Source: CAUZIZ01 sp965219855 (GTDB lineage Bacteria > Acidobacteriota > UBA6911 > RPQK01 > JAJDTT01). From it: DNA of 64,000 bases. Shown piece after piece: positions 16,728 through 24,738 of this stretch; the first letter of the stretch is position 1; the number at the start of each line of letters is the position of its first letter. The stretch covers positions 1,178,001 through 1,242,000 of the forward strand of contig CBDCOR010000012.1 of assembly GCA_965219855.1 (NCBI GenBank). Direction: 5' to 3'. Under the pieces are notes generated by a model. The model was not told the origin of the DNA. It made no database searches and was given only the letters and a program-made list of their open reading frames with translations. Both the position numbers and the translations under genes were made by a program.

Positions 16728-19403
16728 ATGTGGATGTTTGCCGCCGTCAGCACCCCTCCCGTTGAACTGAACCGCTCCCTGGCGCGGTTGGGACGCTCAC
16801 GGCTTGTCCTCGCCTCAGCATTCCTGCTGGGGAGCTCTGTGACCTTCTTCTCCGACTCTCTTCTGGGCCAATCCCAGGAGCCCCCTGAACGCGTGGAAGA
16901 GGTGCGGATTGTGGGCAATCGTCGTATCCCTGAGAGCACGATCCGCTACTACATCCAGAGCAAGGAGAACGACCGCTACAACGAGGAGCAGGTTCTGCGG
17001 GACTACAGGAACCTGCTGAACACCAACTTTTTCGTGGATGCCAAGGTCAAGAGAATCAAGGGAGAAACAGGGACCATCATCCTATTCGAGGTCAAGGAGC
17101 GTCCCCTGGTCCGTGCCATCGAGTACAAGAACATGAAGTCCTTCAAAGAGTCGGACGTACTCGAAAAGTTCCGCGAGATGAAGGTGGGCATGACAGTGGA
17201 CTCTCCGCTGGACGAGGCGAAGCTACCCAAGGCGCGACGGGCCCTCAAGGCGCTTCTCGATAGCAACGGACGGCCTCTGGGACGGGTCGAGATCATGACC
17301 GAGCCGATTACGTCAACAGCCAGTAAGCTGATCTTCGAAATCGACGAGGGTCCGAAAGTGCGGGTCGGCAAGATCATGTTCGAGGGAAATACCTTCATTT
17401 CAGACGGCGAATTGCGTAAGGCGCTCGAACTGACCAAAGAACGAGGGCCGATCACTCTTTTCAAGGGACTCGACAAGTACATCAAGGAGAAGGTCGAGTA
17501 TGACAGTCAGGTCAATATGCTCGACAAGTATCGCGAACGAGGCTACATCTTCGCCAAGGCGGGCGAGCCCAAGGTAGAGATAGTAGAAGCACCAAGAGGC
17601 ATGCTGATTGGTTTTCGGAAGACCAAACAACAGTACTACATCACCATCCCCATCGAGGAGGGGGCGCAGTTTCGGTATGGGACATTCGAGTTGGATGGGG
17701 TCAAGAACTTCAAGACAGATGTCCTCAAGAGAGCCTACAACATCCGTGAAGGCGAAATTGTCAATTACACCAGTCTCAAGAAGGCAAACGAAGAGCTGAA
17801 AAAGCTCTACTCTCGATTTGGCTATCTGGATATGGAGCCCATTCCCCAGATGAATCCGGATCATGACAAGAAGACGGTCGACATCAAGATTCAGGTCGAG
17901 GAAGGCAAACAGTACCTGGTTCACCGAATCAACTTCGTTGGCAATACCAAGACCCGTGACAAGGTGCTGCGTCGAGAGTTCCTTATGGAAGAGCAGCGCA
18001 TGTTCAATGGCGATCTGCTCGACATCTCCGTCCTGAGGATCAATCAGCTTGGTTTCTTCGAGAAGATCGAAGAAGAAGACTATGAGGTCATCAAGCGACC
18101 CGAAGACGCTGATGTGGATGTGGTGGTGAACGTCAAGGAACGGAGCCAACAGTCGATAGGCCTGACCGGAGGAGTCAGCGGGATTAGTGGCGGTTTCTTC
18201 GGCATCAATTATTCCAGCAACAATTTCCGCGGTCTGGGACAGCAGATCGACGTTCAGCTGTTGACCGGAACTCGAACAGCCCAGTACATGTTGTCCTTCA
18301 GGGAGCCCTACTTCCTCGACAGTAAGGTCTCGTTGGGTTTCTCGGTCTTCAAGCAGCGTTTTCGATACGATACCTTCACTGCCTTTTTCGGGTTGATCAA
18401 TCCTGACGATAACCTCACTCTCTTCACTCGCAGCACCACTGGGTTCAGTCTTCAAGGGGGCTATCCGATGTGGCGCTGGACCCGGGTGGGGCTGCGCTAC
18501 TCGCTGCAAAATATCAGAATCAGCGACGTGGAGGAAAGCTTTAGCGACTTTGCTTTCAACCAGTTGGTCGGATTCACTCCGGGTGGCGACGTATCGGCTG
18601 CGTCCGAAGGGATCATCCGAAGTGAGGTGACCCCGAATCTGATTTACAACACCAAGGACGCGCTCTTCGGGGCAACTCGAGGCTCTCAGCTGAGCGTACA
18701 GCTTCCCATAGCAGGTGGTCCGTTGGGCGGCACTTACAACGTTATTAGCCCTTTCGTTGAGTACCAGAGGTTCGCTCGAGATCGGTATCTGAGTCGAGGA
18801 CGGCATACCCTGGCGTTTCGCGCCCAGTTCCAGCACCTGATCCCGTATGGCACCCTCCCCAACGGCGGACCCATGACGGTGCCCTTTTTCGAGCGCATCT
18901 TCCGAGGGGGCGAGTTCGATTTTCGAGGCTTCGATCTGCGGTCCGTCACTCCCTGGGCGATCTCGCGAACTCCATCGGAGGATTCACTTGACAACCCGAT
19001 CGTGGACCCCTTTACCGGCCTGCCCTCCATCTCCGAGAATCTCATCCCCACGGGTGGGGATACTAGCTTGATTCTGACGGGCGAGTACCGGATGCCCATC
19101 GTAGGACCGCTGCAGTTGAATGCTTTCGTCGACTTCGGAATGGTGACCGTTCTGAAGAAGGGCAACTTGAATCTTTTCGGTCCCGATCAGCTGATTGAGC
19201 TTCAGGAACAAACCAACAATATCTGGCGCGCGTCGACGGGGGTCGAGCTGCAGTTCCTCTTGCCCGTCATCAATCAACCGTTTCGTTTGATCTTCGCGTA
19301 TAATCCTCTAATCATGGATACGAATGTGGAAGTGCAGGGAATTCGGTTCCCGTTGACTGAGCCTCGGAAAAATGTAAGATTCACTGTTGGCTATACGTTC
19401 TAA
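16728..19403 (+). CDS. bamA: Outer membrane protein assembly factor BamA
   Basis: BamA inserts beta-barrel proteins into the outer membrane. The ATG at 16728 (MWMFAAVSTPP; MFAA at 16734 is an alternative) gives about 891 residues with a hydrophobic N-terminal export segment (LVLASAFLLGSS). A series of POTRA domains follows, starting near VEEVRIVGNRRIPESTI, with repeated VRVGKIMFEGN and VHRINFVGNTKTRDKVLRRE elements. The 16-strand barrel carries FRGGEFDFRGF (the conserved RGF motif) and ends in a terminal aromatic, VGYTF. A skp-like gene follows after 16 bases, the standard bamA-skp order. A longer frame from 16650 lacks family character. Confidence 0.95.
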   Translation: MWMFAAVSTPPVELNRSLARLGRSRLVLASAFLLGSSVTFFSDSLLGQSQEPPERVEEVRIVGNRRIPESTIRYYIQSKENDRYNEEQVLRDYRNLLNTNFFVDAKVKRIKGETGTIILFEVKERPLVRAIEYKNMKSFKESDVLEKFREMKVGMTVDSPLDEAKLPKARRALKALLDSNGRPLGRVEIMTEPITSTASKLIFEIDEGPKVRVGKIMFEGNTFISDGELRKALELTKERGPITLFKGLDKYIKEKVEYDSQVNMLDKYRERGYIFAKAGEPKVEIVEAPRGMLIGFRKTKQQYYITIPIEEGAQFRYGTFELDGVKNFKTDVLKRAYNIREGEIVNYTSLKKANEELKKLYSRFGYLDMEPIPQMNPDHDKKTVDIKIQVEEGKQYLVHRINFVGNTKTRDKVLRREFLMEEQRMFNGDLLDISVLRINQLGFFEKIEEEDYEVIKRPEDADVDVVVNVKERSQQSIGLTGGVSGISGGFFGINYSSNNFRGLGQQIDVQLLTGTRTAQYMLSFREPYFLDSKVSLGFSVFKQRFRYDTFTAFFGLINPDDNLTLFTRSTTGFSLQGGYPMWRWTRVGLRYSLQNIRISDVEESFSDFAFNQLVGFTPGGDVSAASEGIIRSEVTPNLIYNTKDALFGATRGSQLSVQLPIAGGPLGGTYNVISPFVEYQRFARDRYLSRGRHTLAFRAQFQHLIPYGTLPNGGPMTVPFFERIFRGGEFDFRGFDLRSVTPWAISRTPSEDSLDNPIVDPFTGLPSISENLIPTGGDTSLILTGEYRMPIVGPLQLNAFVDFGMVTVLKKGNLNLFGPDQLIELQEQTNNIWRASTGVELQFLLPVINQPFRLIFAYNPLIMDTNVEVQGIRFPLTEPRKNVRFTVGYTF

Positions 19404-19419
19404 AAGGAGAGTGGGGGAG

Positions 19420-19980
19420 ATGAGCAAGAAAGCTCGATTTTCATGCGTGATGACTCTAGGCCTGTGCGTTGCTTGGACTTCTGTGGGCTTTTCCCAAGGG
19501 GTCAAGATCGGTTTTGTGGATTCTCTGGCAGTGCTGCAAGGGACGGAAGAAGGCAAGGCCGGTATTGGCGAAGTGGAAAAATACGTCCAGGCCAAGCAAA
19601 AGGAACTGCAGGCGCTGCAGAAACAGGTCGAAGACCTCAAGGGTAAGCTCAGCGAGCAGGCCCGGGTGCTGAGCGCCGCCGCTGCTGGCCAGATGCAGGA
19701 GCAGATCGCACAGAACGAAACAAAGCTGCGTCGCAATACCGAGGACAGCCAGGCTGAAGTCGGGAAAAAGCGGGATGCGCTGTTGGGTAGAATGAGCTCA
19801 AAAATCCAGGTGATCATCAGGGACTACGCCGAGAAGAACGGCTACAGCGTAATCTTTTTGCGCGAACAGAATCAGCCCTACGTAGCGCCCGGTCTGGACA
19901 TCACCGAGGAGATAGTGCGGATCTATAACGAGCAGAACCCTGTTGCCTCGTCTGCTGCCTCCAGTCCTCCCGCCCAGTAA
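19420..19980 (+). CDS. OmpH/Skp-family periplasmic chaperone
   Basis: Skp-type chaperones carry unfolded outer-membrane proteins through the periplasm. The ATG at 19420 is preceded by a strong AAAGGAGAGTGGGGGAG stretch and gives 186 residues. There is a signal peptide (VMTLGLCVAWTSVGFSQG), then VKIGFVDSLAVLQGTEEGKA, typical of OmpH, and a long charged coiled coil (about 45-125). The C terminus has the family's KIQVIIRDYAEKNGYSVIF segment. It sits between bamA and fabZ-lpxA, as in many diderms. Confidence 0.9.
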   Translation: MSKKARFSCVMTLGLCVAWTSVGFSQGVKIGFVDSLAVLQGTEEGKAGIGEVEKYVQAKQKELQALQKQVEDLKGKLSEQARVLSAAAAGQMQEQIAQNETKLRRNTEDSQAEVGKKRDALLGRMSSKIQVIIRDYAEKNGYSVIFLREQNQPYVAPGLDITEEIVRIYNEQNPVASSAASSPPAQ

Positions 19981-19987
19981 TCGAAGC

Positions 19988-20071
19988 GGTTGCCAGTCGC
20001 AGGTCCCGGTAGTTGAAATGCGGTTGCAGCGCGAGCCGCCTCTTTCAGTCAGGAATCTGCGACCGGCAACC
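19988..20071. repeat. Inverted repeat between skp and fabZ
   Basis: GGTTGCCAGTCGCAG (19988-20002) and CTGCGACCGGCAACC (20057-20071) are near-perfect complements separated by 54 bases. The 179-base gap contains no gene. The stem could fold in RNA as an attenuator or processing site between the skp and fabZ parts of the transcript, or it may be another small palindromic repeat. No U-tract follows. Confidence 0.55.
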
Positions 20072-20159
20072 TGAAGACCAAGAACCTGATTCGACGCATT
20101 CGGCTGAGCACCATCCCCAGGTGCATTGTCCGGTCACCCGAATACAGTAGAATAAGCGG

Positions 20160-20612
20160 ATGTTTGACATTCAGGAGATCCTGGACTACCTGCCTCATCG
20201 CTATCCTCTGCTCCTGATAGACCGGATCCTCGAGTACGAGGAGAATAAACGCATCGTTGCGATCAAGAATGTAACCATCAATGAACCCTTCTTTCAGGGG
20301 CATTTCCCCGGGGCTCCTATCATGCCCGGAGTCCTTATCATCGAGTCGATGGCGCAGGTGGGTGGATTCCTGGTTTTCAAGCCTCTGGCCGAGCGGGAAA
20401 AGAAGCTTGTCTTCTTCGTTGGGATCGAAAAGGCACGGTTTCGCAAACCGGTGCGACCCGGCGATCAGTTGACTATCGAGATGCTGGTTTCCCGAATTCG
20501 AGGGCCGGTTGGGAAGCTGGAAGGCAAGGCCTTTGTCGACGGGACGCTGGTTGCTGAGGCGCAGATCATGTTTTCTCTCGTCGACCGTTCGTCGGTGGCC
20601 TCTCCCAAGTAA
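20160..20612 (+). CDS. fabZ: 3-hydroxyacyl-[acyl-carrier-protein] dehydratase FabZ
   Basis: FabZ dehydrates 3-hydroxyacyl-ACP in fatty acid elongation and shares the hydroxyacyl-ACP pool with LpxA. The 150-residue hot-dog protein shows LPHRYPLLLIDRIL, then GHFPGAPIMPGVLIIESMAQ with catalytic His48 and Glu62. It begins with ATG at 20160, and lpxA starts 7 bases after its stop. The length is normal. Confidence 0.95.
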   Translation: MFDIQEILDYLPHRYPLLLIDRILEYEENKRIVAIKNVTINEPFFQGHFPGAPIMPGVLIIESMAQVGGFLVFKPLAEREKKLVFFVGIEKARFRKPVRPGDQLTIEMLVSRIRGPVGKLEGKAFVDGTLVAEAQIMFSLVDRSSVASPK

Positions 20613-20619
20613 CGGTCTC

Positions 20620-21417
20620 ATGAGTCAGAAGCATCGCTGTCAGATCCACCCGACCGCCATGGTTTCTGGCGAGGTGGAACTGGCCGATGAAGTTCAGATT
20701 GGGCCCTACGCCGTTATTGGTGAACGGGTGGTCATCGGGCAAGGAACCTGGGTGGGACCCCACGCCGTCGTAGAGGGTCCGACGGTGCTGGGGAAGAACA
20801 ACCGGATCAAGGGACAAGCTGCAATCGGGACGCCTCCGCAGGATCTCAAGTACAAGGGGGAAGAGACCTTCCTGGAGATTGGTGACGAGAACGTGATCCG
20901 TGAGTTTGTCACGATCAACCGGGGGACTGCCGGGGGAGGCGGAAAGACCACGATCGGGAGTCACAATCTGATCATGACAGGCGTTCATGTCGCTCATGAC
21001 TGCCACATCGGCCAGCGGACCATTCTGGCCAATTCGGCAACCTTGGCAGGTCATGTAGAGATCGGAGACTTCAGCACGGTAGGCGCCTTCACTGGAGTCC
21101 ACCAGTTCTGTCGCGTGGGACTACATGCCTTTATCGGGGGCTACTCGGTCCTCACCCGGGATGGTCTCCCCTTCGTCAAGACCGTGGGGAGTCGGAATCA
21201 GGCCGGCATCTATGGCATCAACAGCCTAGGTTTGAAGCGTCGAGGTTTCTCCAAGGAACGCATCGAAGCCCTGAACCAGGCCTATAGGTGGCTTTTCAGA
21301 AAGGGTTTGAGCTTGAACGAAGCCAGGGAAAAAATCGAAGACGATGGTCCGATCACAGAGGATGTTGCCGTTCTTCTGAATTTCATCGAGACATCCGAGA
21401 GAGGCTTTGTCCGTTGA
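20620..21417 (+). CDS. lpxA: UDP-N-acetylglucosamine acyltransferase LpxA
   Basis: LpxA acylates UDP-GlcNAc at O-3 (or N-3 of amino analogues), the first step of lipid A synthesis. The ATG at 20620 (MSQKHRCQIHPTAMVSG) gives 265 residues. Hexapeptide repeats form a left-handed beta helix, with the catalytic His126 in GVHVAHDCHIGQRTILAN. The C-terminal helical part includes NSLGLKRRGFSKERIEAL. Upstream in-frame codons overlap fabZ and are not used. Next come lpxI and a Gfo/Idh oxidoreductase. Confidence 0.95.
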   Translation: MSQKHRCQIHPTAMVSGEVELADEVQIGPYAVIGERVVIGQGTWVGPHAVVEGPTVLGKNNRIKGQAAIGTPPQDLKYKGEETFLEIGDENVIREFVTINRGTAGGGGKTTIGSHNLIMTGVHVAHDCHIGQRTILANSATLAGHVEIGDFSTVGAFTGVHQFCRVGLHAFIGGYSVLTRDGLPFVKTVGSRNQAGIYGINSLGLKRRGFSKERIEALNQAYRWLFRKGLSLNEAREKIEDDGPITEDVAVLLNFIETSERGFVR

Positions 21418-21463
21418 TTGCGGAAGATCAGGTTTCAGAGAGAGGAATGGTGCGCACTTCTAA

Positions 21464-22315
21464 ATGGGTAGGTTAGGACTGATCGCAGGCAACGGTTCGT
21501 TTCCGACCCTGGTTCTGGAAGAGGCGCTGCGCCAGGGAACGGAGGTTGTGGTAGCGGCAATCAGTGAGGAGGCTTCTCCCGAAATTGAGCAGATCGTCGA
21601 AGCTTCTGAGGGTGTGGCAAGTGTCCATTGGTTGGGAGTAGGGCAGCTTGGGAAGCTGATCAAGATCTTCAAGAGCTCGGGCGTCGACCGAGCCGTCATG
21701 GCAGGCCAGGTCAGGCACGTGCAGATCTTTGCTGCCGGAGGAACCACTTCGGCCGGTCGTCTGGCTGCGCTTCCAGATCTCAGAATGCTGCGGCTTCTAG
21801 CATCGCTCGAGCACAGGAACACAGAATCCCTGATCAACGGGATTATCCAGGTGCTGCAGAAGGAAGGAATCGCATTGATGGATTCGACACTTCTTCTTGG
21901 TTCTTTGGTGCCGAAACAGGGAGTGCTCACACGGCGCTCACCCAGCCGCGATGAAAGAAGGGATTTGGAGTACGGGCGGCGCGTTGCGAGGGAGCTGACC
22001 CGCCTCGATCTAGGCCAGACTGTGGTGGTGAAGGACCGTGCTGTGGTTGCCGTGGAAGCGATGGAGGGTACGGATGAGACGATTCGTCGGGCGGCACAAC
22101 TGGTTACAGGACAGCCGTTGAGAGTCGTGAAAGCAAGCCGTCCGTCCCAAGACATGAGGTTCGACGTCCCGGTGATCGGCCTGAGGACGTTGAAGGTTAT
22201 CGAAGAGTGCAACGTCTCAGCGATCTCGATCGACTCCGAGAAGACGCTGATTATGGATCGGCTGAGCTTCGTCCGAGGGGCGGATCGCTTGGGCATCGCA
22301 GTTGTGGCTGAGTGA
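21464..22315 (+). CDS. lpxI: UDP-2,3-diacylglucosamine diphosphatase LpxI
   Basis: LpxI hydrolyses UDP-2,3-diacylglucosamine to lipid X, replacing LpxH in many non-gamma-proteobacterial diderms. The 283-residue protein begins GRLGLIAGNGSFPTLVLEEA and has VMAGQVRHVQIF; the C-terminal part has VVKDRAVVAVEAMEGTDETI and DVPVIGLRTLKV, all LpxI (DUF1009) features. It lies directly after lpxA and overlaps the next gene by 4 bases (GTGA). Confidence 0.93.
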   Translation: MGRLGLIAGNGSFPTLVLEEALRQGTEVVVAAISEEASPEIEQIVEASEGVASVHWLGVGQLGKLIKIFKSSGVDRAVMAGQVRHVQIFAAGGTTSAGRLAALPDLRMLRLLASLEHRNTESLINGIIQVLQKEGIALMDSTLLLGSLVPKQGVLTRRSPSRDERRDLEYGRRVARELTRLDLGQTVVVKDRAVVAVEAMEGTDETIRRAAQLVTGQPLRVVKASRPSQDMRFDVPVIGLRTLKVIEECNVSAISIDSEKTLIMDRLSFVRGADRLGIAVVAE

Positions 22316-23265
22316 GGGTGTCAATTCCTATCAGAGTAGGTGTCGTAGGAGTCGGGTCGTTGGGTCAACACCATGCCCGCGTCTACTCCAACCTGCCAGA
22401 GGCTGAGCTAGTCGCAGTCGCCGACCCCCGGGTAGATCGGGCTAAGGATGTTGCTGCCCGGTTTCACTGTGAGTCGTTTCGCAGCTACGAAGAGATGATC
22501 GATCGAGTCGACGCCGTCAGCGTCGCGGCGCCTACACCAGATCATGCCTCGATCGGGATGGACTTTCTGCGGCAGGGCAAGCACGTCCTACTGGAGAAGC
22601 CCATGACGCAGACTGTTTCTGAGGCAGACGATCTAATCGAGATCCGGCTGCGCAGCAGTTGTGTCCTGCAGGTCGGTCATTCCGAGCGCTTCAATTCGGC
22701 CCTGAGGGCGATACAGCCTCTGGTGACTCGTCCTCAGTTCTTCGAGGCACATCGATTGGGGGTCTTTACACCTCGAAGTCTGGATATCGACGTGGTCCTG
22801 GATCTGATGATTCACGACCTCGACTTGGTCCTCCACCTGGTGGGTGCGCCGGTCGGTGAAATCCGGGCCGTCGGAATCCCGGTGGTGACTCCACAGGTCG
22901 ATATCGCCAACGCGCGGCTCGAGTTTGAGAATGGGTGCGTTGCCAATCTGACCGCCAGCCGGGTCTCGAGGGAGAAAGTGCGAAAACTGCGCTTCTTCCA
23001 GCCTCACGACTATGTGTCAATCGACTTCGACAAAGAGCAGGTCGAGATGTTCAGCCTTTCCCAGGAGGGTGGGGCAGGTAAGGTCGTCGATCGAAAATTC
23101 GAAGTCCACAGGGAAGAGCCCCTCAAGTTGGAGATCCAGGCTTTTCTGAGCGCTGTTTCGGGCCAGGCACTTGAACCAGACCAGCAGCGTGGTTGTTCTG
23201 CCGAGGAGGGGCGGAGGGCGCTGGTGCTGGCGTTGGAGGTCCTGGATGTCATCCGCTCGCGTTGA
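22312..23265 (+). CDS. Gfo/Idh/MocA-family NAD(P)-dependent oxidoreductase
   Basis: The 317-residue product has an N-terminal Rossmann fold (RVGVVGVGSLGQHHARVY, about 8-25) and the family motif EKPMTQT with Lys96. A C-terminal alpha/beta domain follows with LDLMIHDLDLVLHLVG. Substrates in this family are sugars or sugar nucleotides. The GTG start overlaps lpxI, so it is co-expressed with lipid A genes. GnnA, which oxidises UDP-GlcNAc for 3-amino lipid A, is a family member encoded near lpxA in some bacteria; no GnnB-type aminotransferase is seen here, so that role is only a possibility. Confidence 0.85.
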   Translation: MRVSIPIRVGVVGVGSLGQHHARVYSNLPEAELVAVADPRVDRAKDVAARFHCESFRSYEEMIDRVDAVSVAAPTPDHASIGMDFLRQGKHVLLEKPMTQTVSEADDLIEIRLRSSCVLQVGHSERFNSALRAIQPLVTRPQFFEAHRLGVFTPRSLDIDVVLDLMIHDLDLVLHLVGAPVGEIRAVGIPVVTPQVDIANARLEFENGCVANLTASRVSREKVRKLRFFQPHDYVSIDFDKEQVEMFSLSQEGGAGKVVDRKFEVHREEPLKLEIQAFLSAVSGQALEPDQQRGCSAEEGRRALVLALEVLDVIRSR

Positions 23266-23399
23266 TCCGGATTTCTCATCTCCCTTCGTAGCGAGGCGTC
23301 GCAAGCGCTGTTCTGGCAAGGCTTGCGACCGAGCAAAACACAGCCACGGCGGATGATTGCGGCGCCGCAGTGGATTGGCGGTGAGAAATGTGGGTTAGG
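23264..23399 (+). repeat. TTTCTCATC palindromic repeat, copy 1
   Basis: This 136-base element starts at the stop codon of the oxidoreductase (ATCCGGATTTCTCATC) and ends GTGAGAAATGTGGGTTAGG, the inverted form of the same end. The interior holds TTCGTAGCGAGGCGTCGCAAG and GGCGGATGATTGCGGCGCCGC. The same ends and interior blocks occur at 47112-47307, and a half copy is at 30147-30244 in the opposite orientation. The right end includes the ATG of the next gene. Confidence 0.8.
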
Positions 23400-24641
23400 C
23401 GCTCCGGGTCGATTGTCCTTCTTCTCTTCGCCCTGCTGCCTGGCTGCGGGCCCAAGCGTACACCTCCACCTGCTCCTCCCACGGCGTCGAAGGCTCCCGG
23501 AAGGGCTTCCGGGCGACCTGCCGACAAGCTGCCCCCGAAGCCCCCATCCGAAGAGGTTCCACCGACCCCCGGAACTGCAGCAGATCTTGGGCCCTCCTCC
23601 CTGACCAGGGTCCTCTTGCTAGAAGGATTCCGGTCCGTTGAAGTCGAAGGATCCCGCTCCGGGTCTCGAATCAAGCTGGAGGTGCAATCCAAGGCCATCC
23701 GAAGACTGATCCAGAAACAGGGGGATTGGGTCCCTCTCGACACCGGATCTGGATTTCGTCTCGAGGCTGTACCTGGAGAGTCGTTGAGCCTGAACGGTGT
23801 GCTCTACCGAGGAGAACTAGAGGCCTTCATCAATCCTCTAGGCAAGCCGGTGCTGGTAAACGAAGTAGAAGTCGAGGACTACCTCAGAGGCGTAGTCCCC
23901 CAGGAATTGGGCCCTCACAGTTATCCGCAGATCGAGGCGCTCAAGACACAGGCAGTGGCCTCGCGCACTTTTGCCCTTGCCCATCTGGGGAGTAGGGCTA
24001 GTCGTGGATTCGATCTCTATGCAGATCACCGATCTCAAATCTACGCCGGCTTGAAGGGAGAGCACTCAGCGACCGACCGGGCGATACGTGGAACTCGGGG
24101 CGTCATTGCCACCTATCAGGGGAAGGCGATCGTGGCTCTCTACTCTTCCACCTGCGGAGGAAAGACCGAGAGCTATGATGCGATCTTCAATCGACCCCCG
24201 TTACCTTATCTGAGGGGAGGGGCCCTCTGCCCCGACCAGAAGAGTCGCTATCATCGCTGGCAGGAGAAAATTACCATCGCGCGCATCTTGAAGAACTCCC
24301 AGGCTCTGGCTCGACTAGGCAAGCTGAAGAATCTGGTTAGGTCGCGAACCAGCGCTCAGGGCCGCCTGCTGGAGCTCGTCTGGAAGGGCAGCCAGGGAGA
24401 ACAAGTCCTGCGAGGCAACGAGCTCCGATTTACCCTGGGCCTGAGGAGCAATTGGGTGGTCGATTTTCATCCTCTTAGGGCGAAAGGCGAGATCGTCGAA
24501 GTCGAAGTCAAAGGTCGGGGCTGGGGACACGGCGTCGGCCTTTGCCAAATGGGAGCCGTTGAGTTGGCACGCAGGGGATGGTCATTTGAACGCATTCTGA
24601 AGCACTACTATGAGGGGATCGTGTTGACCCGGGCGTACTAA
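23388..24641 (+). CDS. SpoIID/LytB-domain lipoprotein
   Basis: SpoIID-type proteins are amidase enhancers or peptidoglycan lytic enzymes acting on denuded glycan. The 417-residue protein has a lipoprotein signal (IVLLLFALLPGC, Cys20), a Pro/Ala-rich linker (about 24-60), then the SpoIID domain with VEDYLRGVVPQELGPHSYP and ALKTQAVASRTFAL. The C-terminal GRGWGHGVGLCQMGAVELA is the conserved end of the family. The first codons are supplied by the end of a palindromic repeat, so the native start may have been replaced or lies there by chance. It is probably envelope-anchored. Confidence 0.88.
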   Translation: MWVRRSGSIVLLLFALLPGCGPKRTPPPAPPTASKAPGRASGRPADKLPPKPPSEEVPPTPGTAADLGPSSLTRVLLLEGFRSVEVEGSRSGSRIKLEVQSKAIRRLIQKQGDWVPLDTGSGFRLEAVPGESLSLNGVLYRGELEAFINPLGKPVLVNEVEVEDYLRGVVPQELGPHSYPQIEALKTQAVASRTFALAHLGSRASRGFDLYADHRSQIYAGLKGEHSATDRAIRGTRGVIATYQGKAIVALYSSTCGGKTESYDAIFNRPPLPYLRGGALCPDQKSRYHRWQEKITIARILKNSQALARLGKLKNLVRSRTSAQGRLLELVWKGSQGEQVLRGNELRFTLGLRSNWVVDFHPLRAKGEIVEVEVKGRGWGHGVGLCQMGAVELARRGWSFERILKHYYEGIVLTRAY

Positions 24642-24642
24642 C

Positions 24643-24738
24643 CTGAAACTTGATTGGGCGGACGTAGCTTTGGCCTCCAGGCCGAAGTCTTATTTTTCCG
24701 AGCCTTTGGTTCGGACGGCGGCCTGGAGGCCACCGCTA
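24643..24738 (+). repeat. GGACGTAGC hairpin repeat, copy 2 (5' part, split by the intron)
   Basis: The repeat begins CTGAAACTTGATTGGGCGG directly after the SpoIID gene, contains GGACGTAGCTTTGGCCTCCA and ends GGAGGCCACCGCTA at the intron boundary. Its 3' part resumes at 26766 (CGTCCCTCGACTGAAGTTTC). The uninterrupted version at 47033-47082 reads straight across the junction. Confidence 0.85.
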
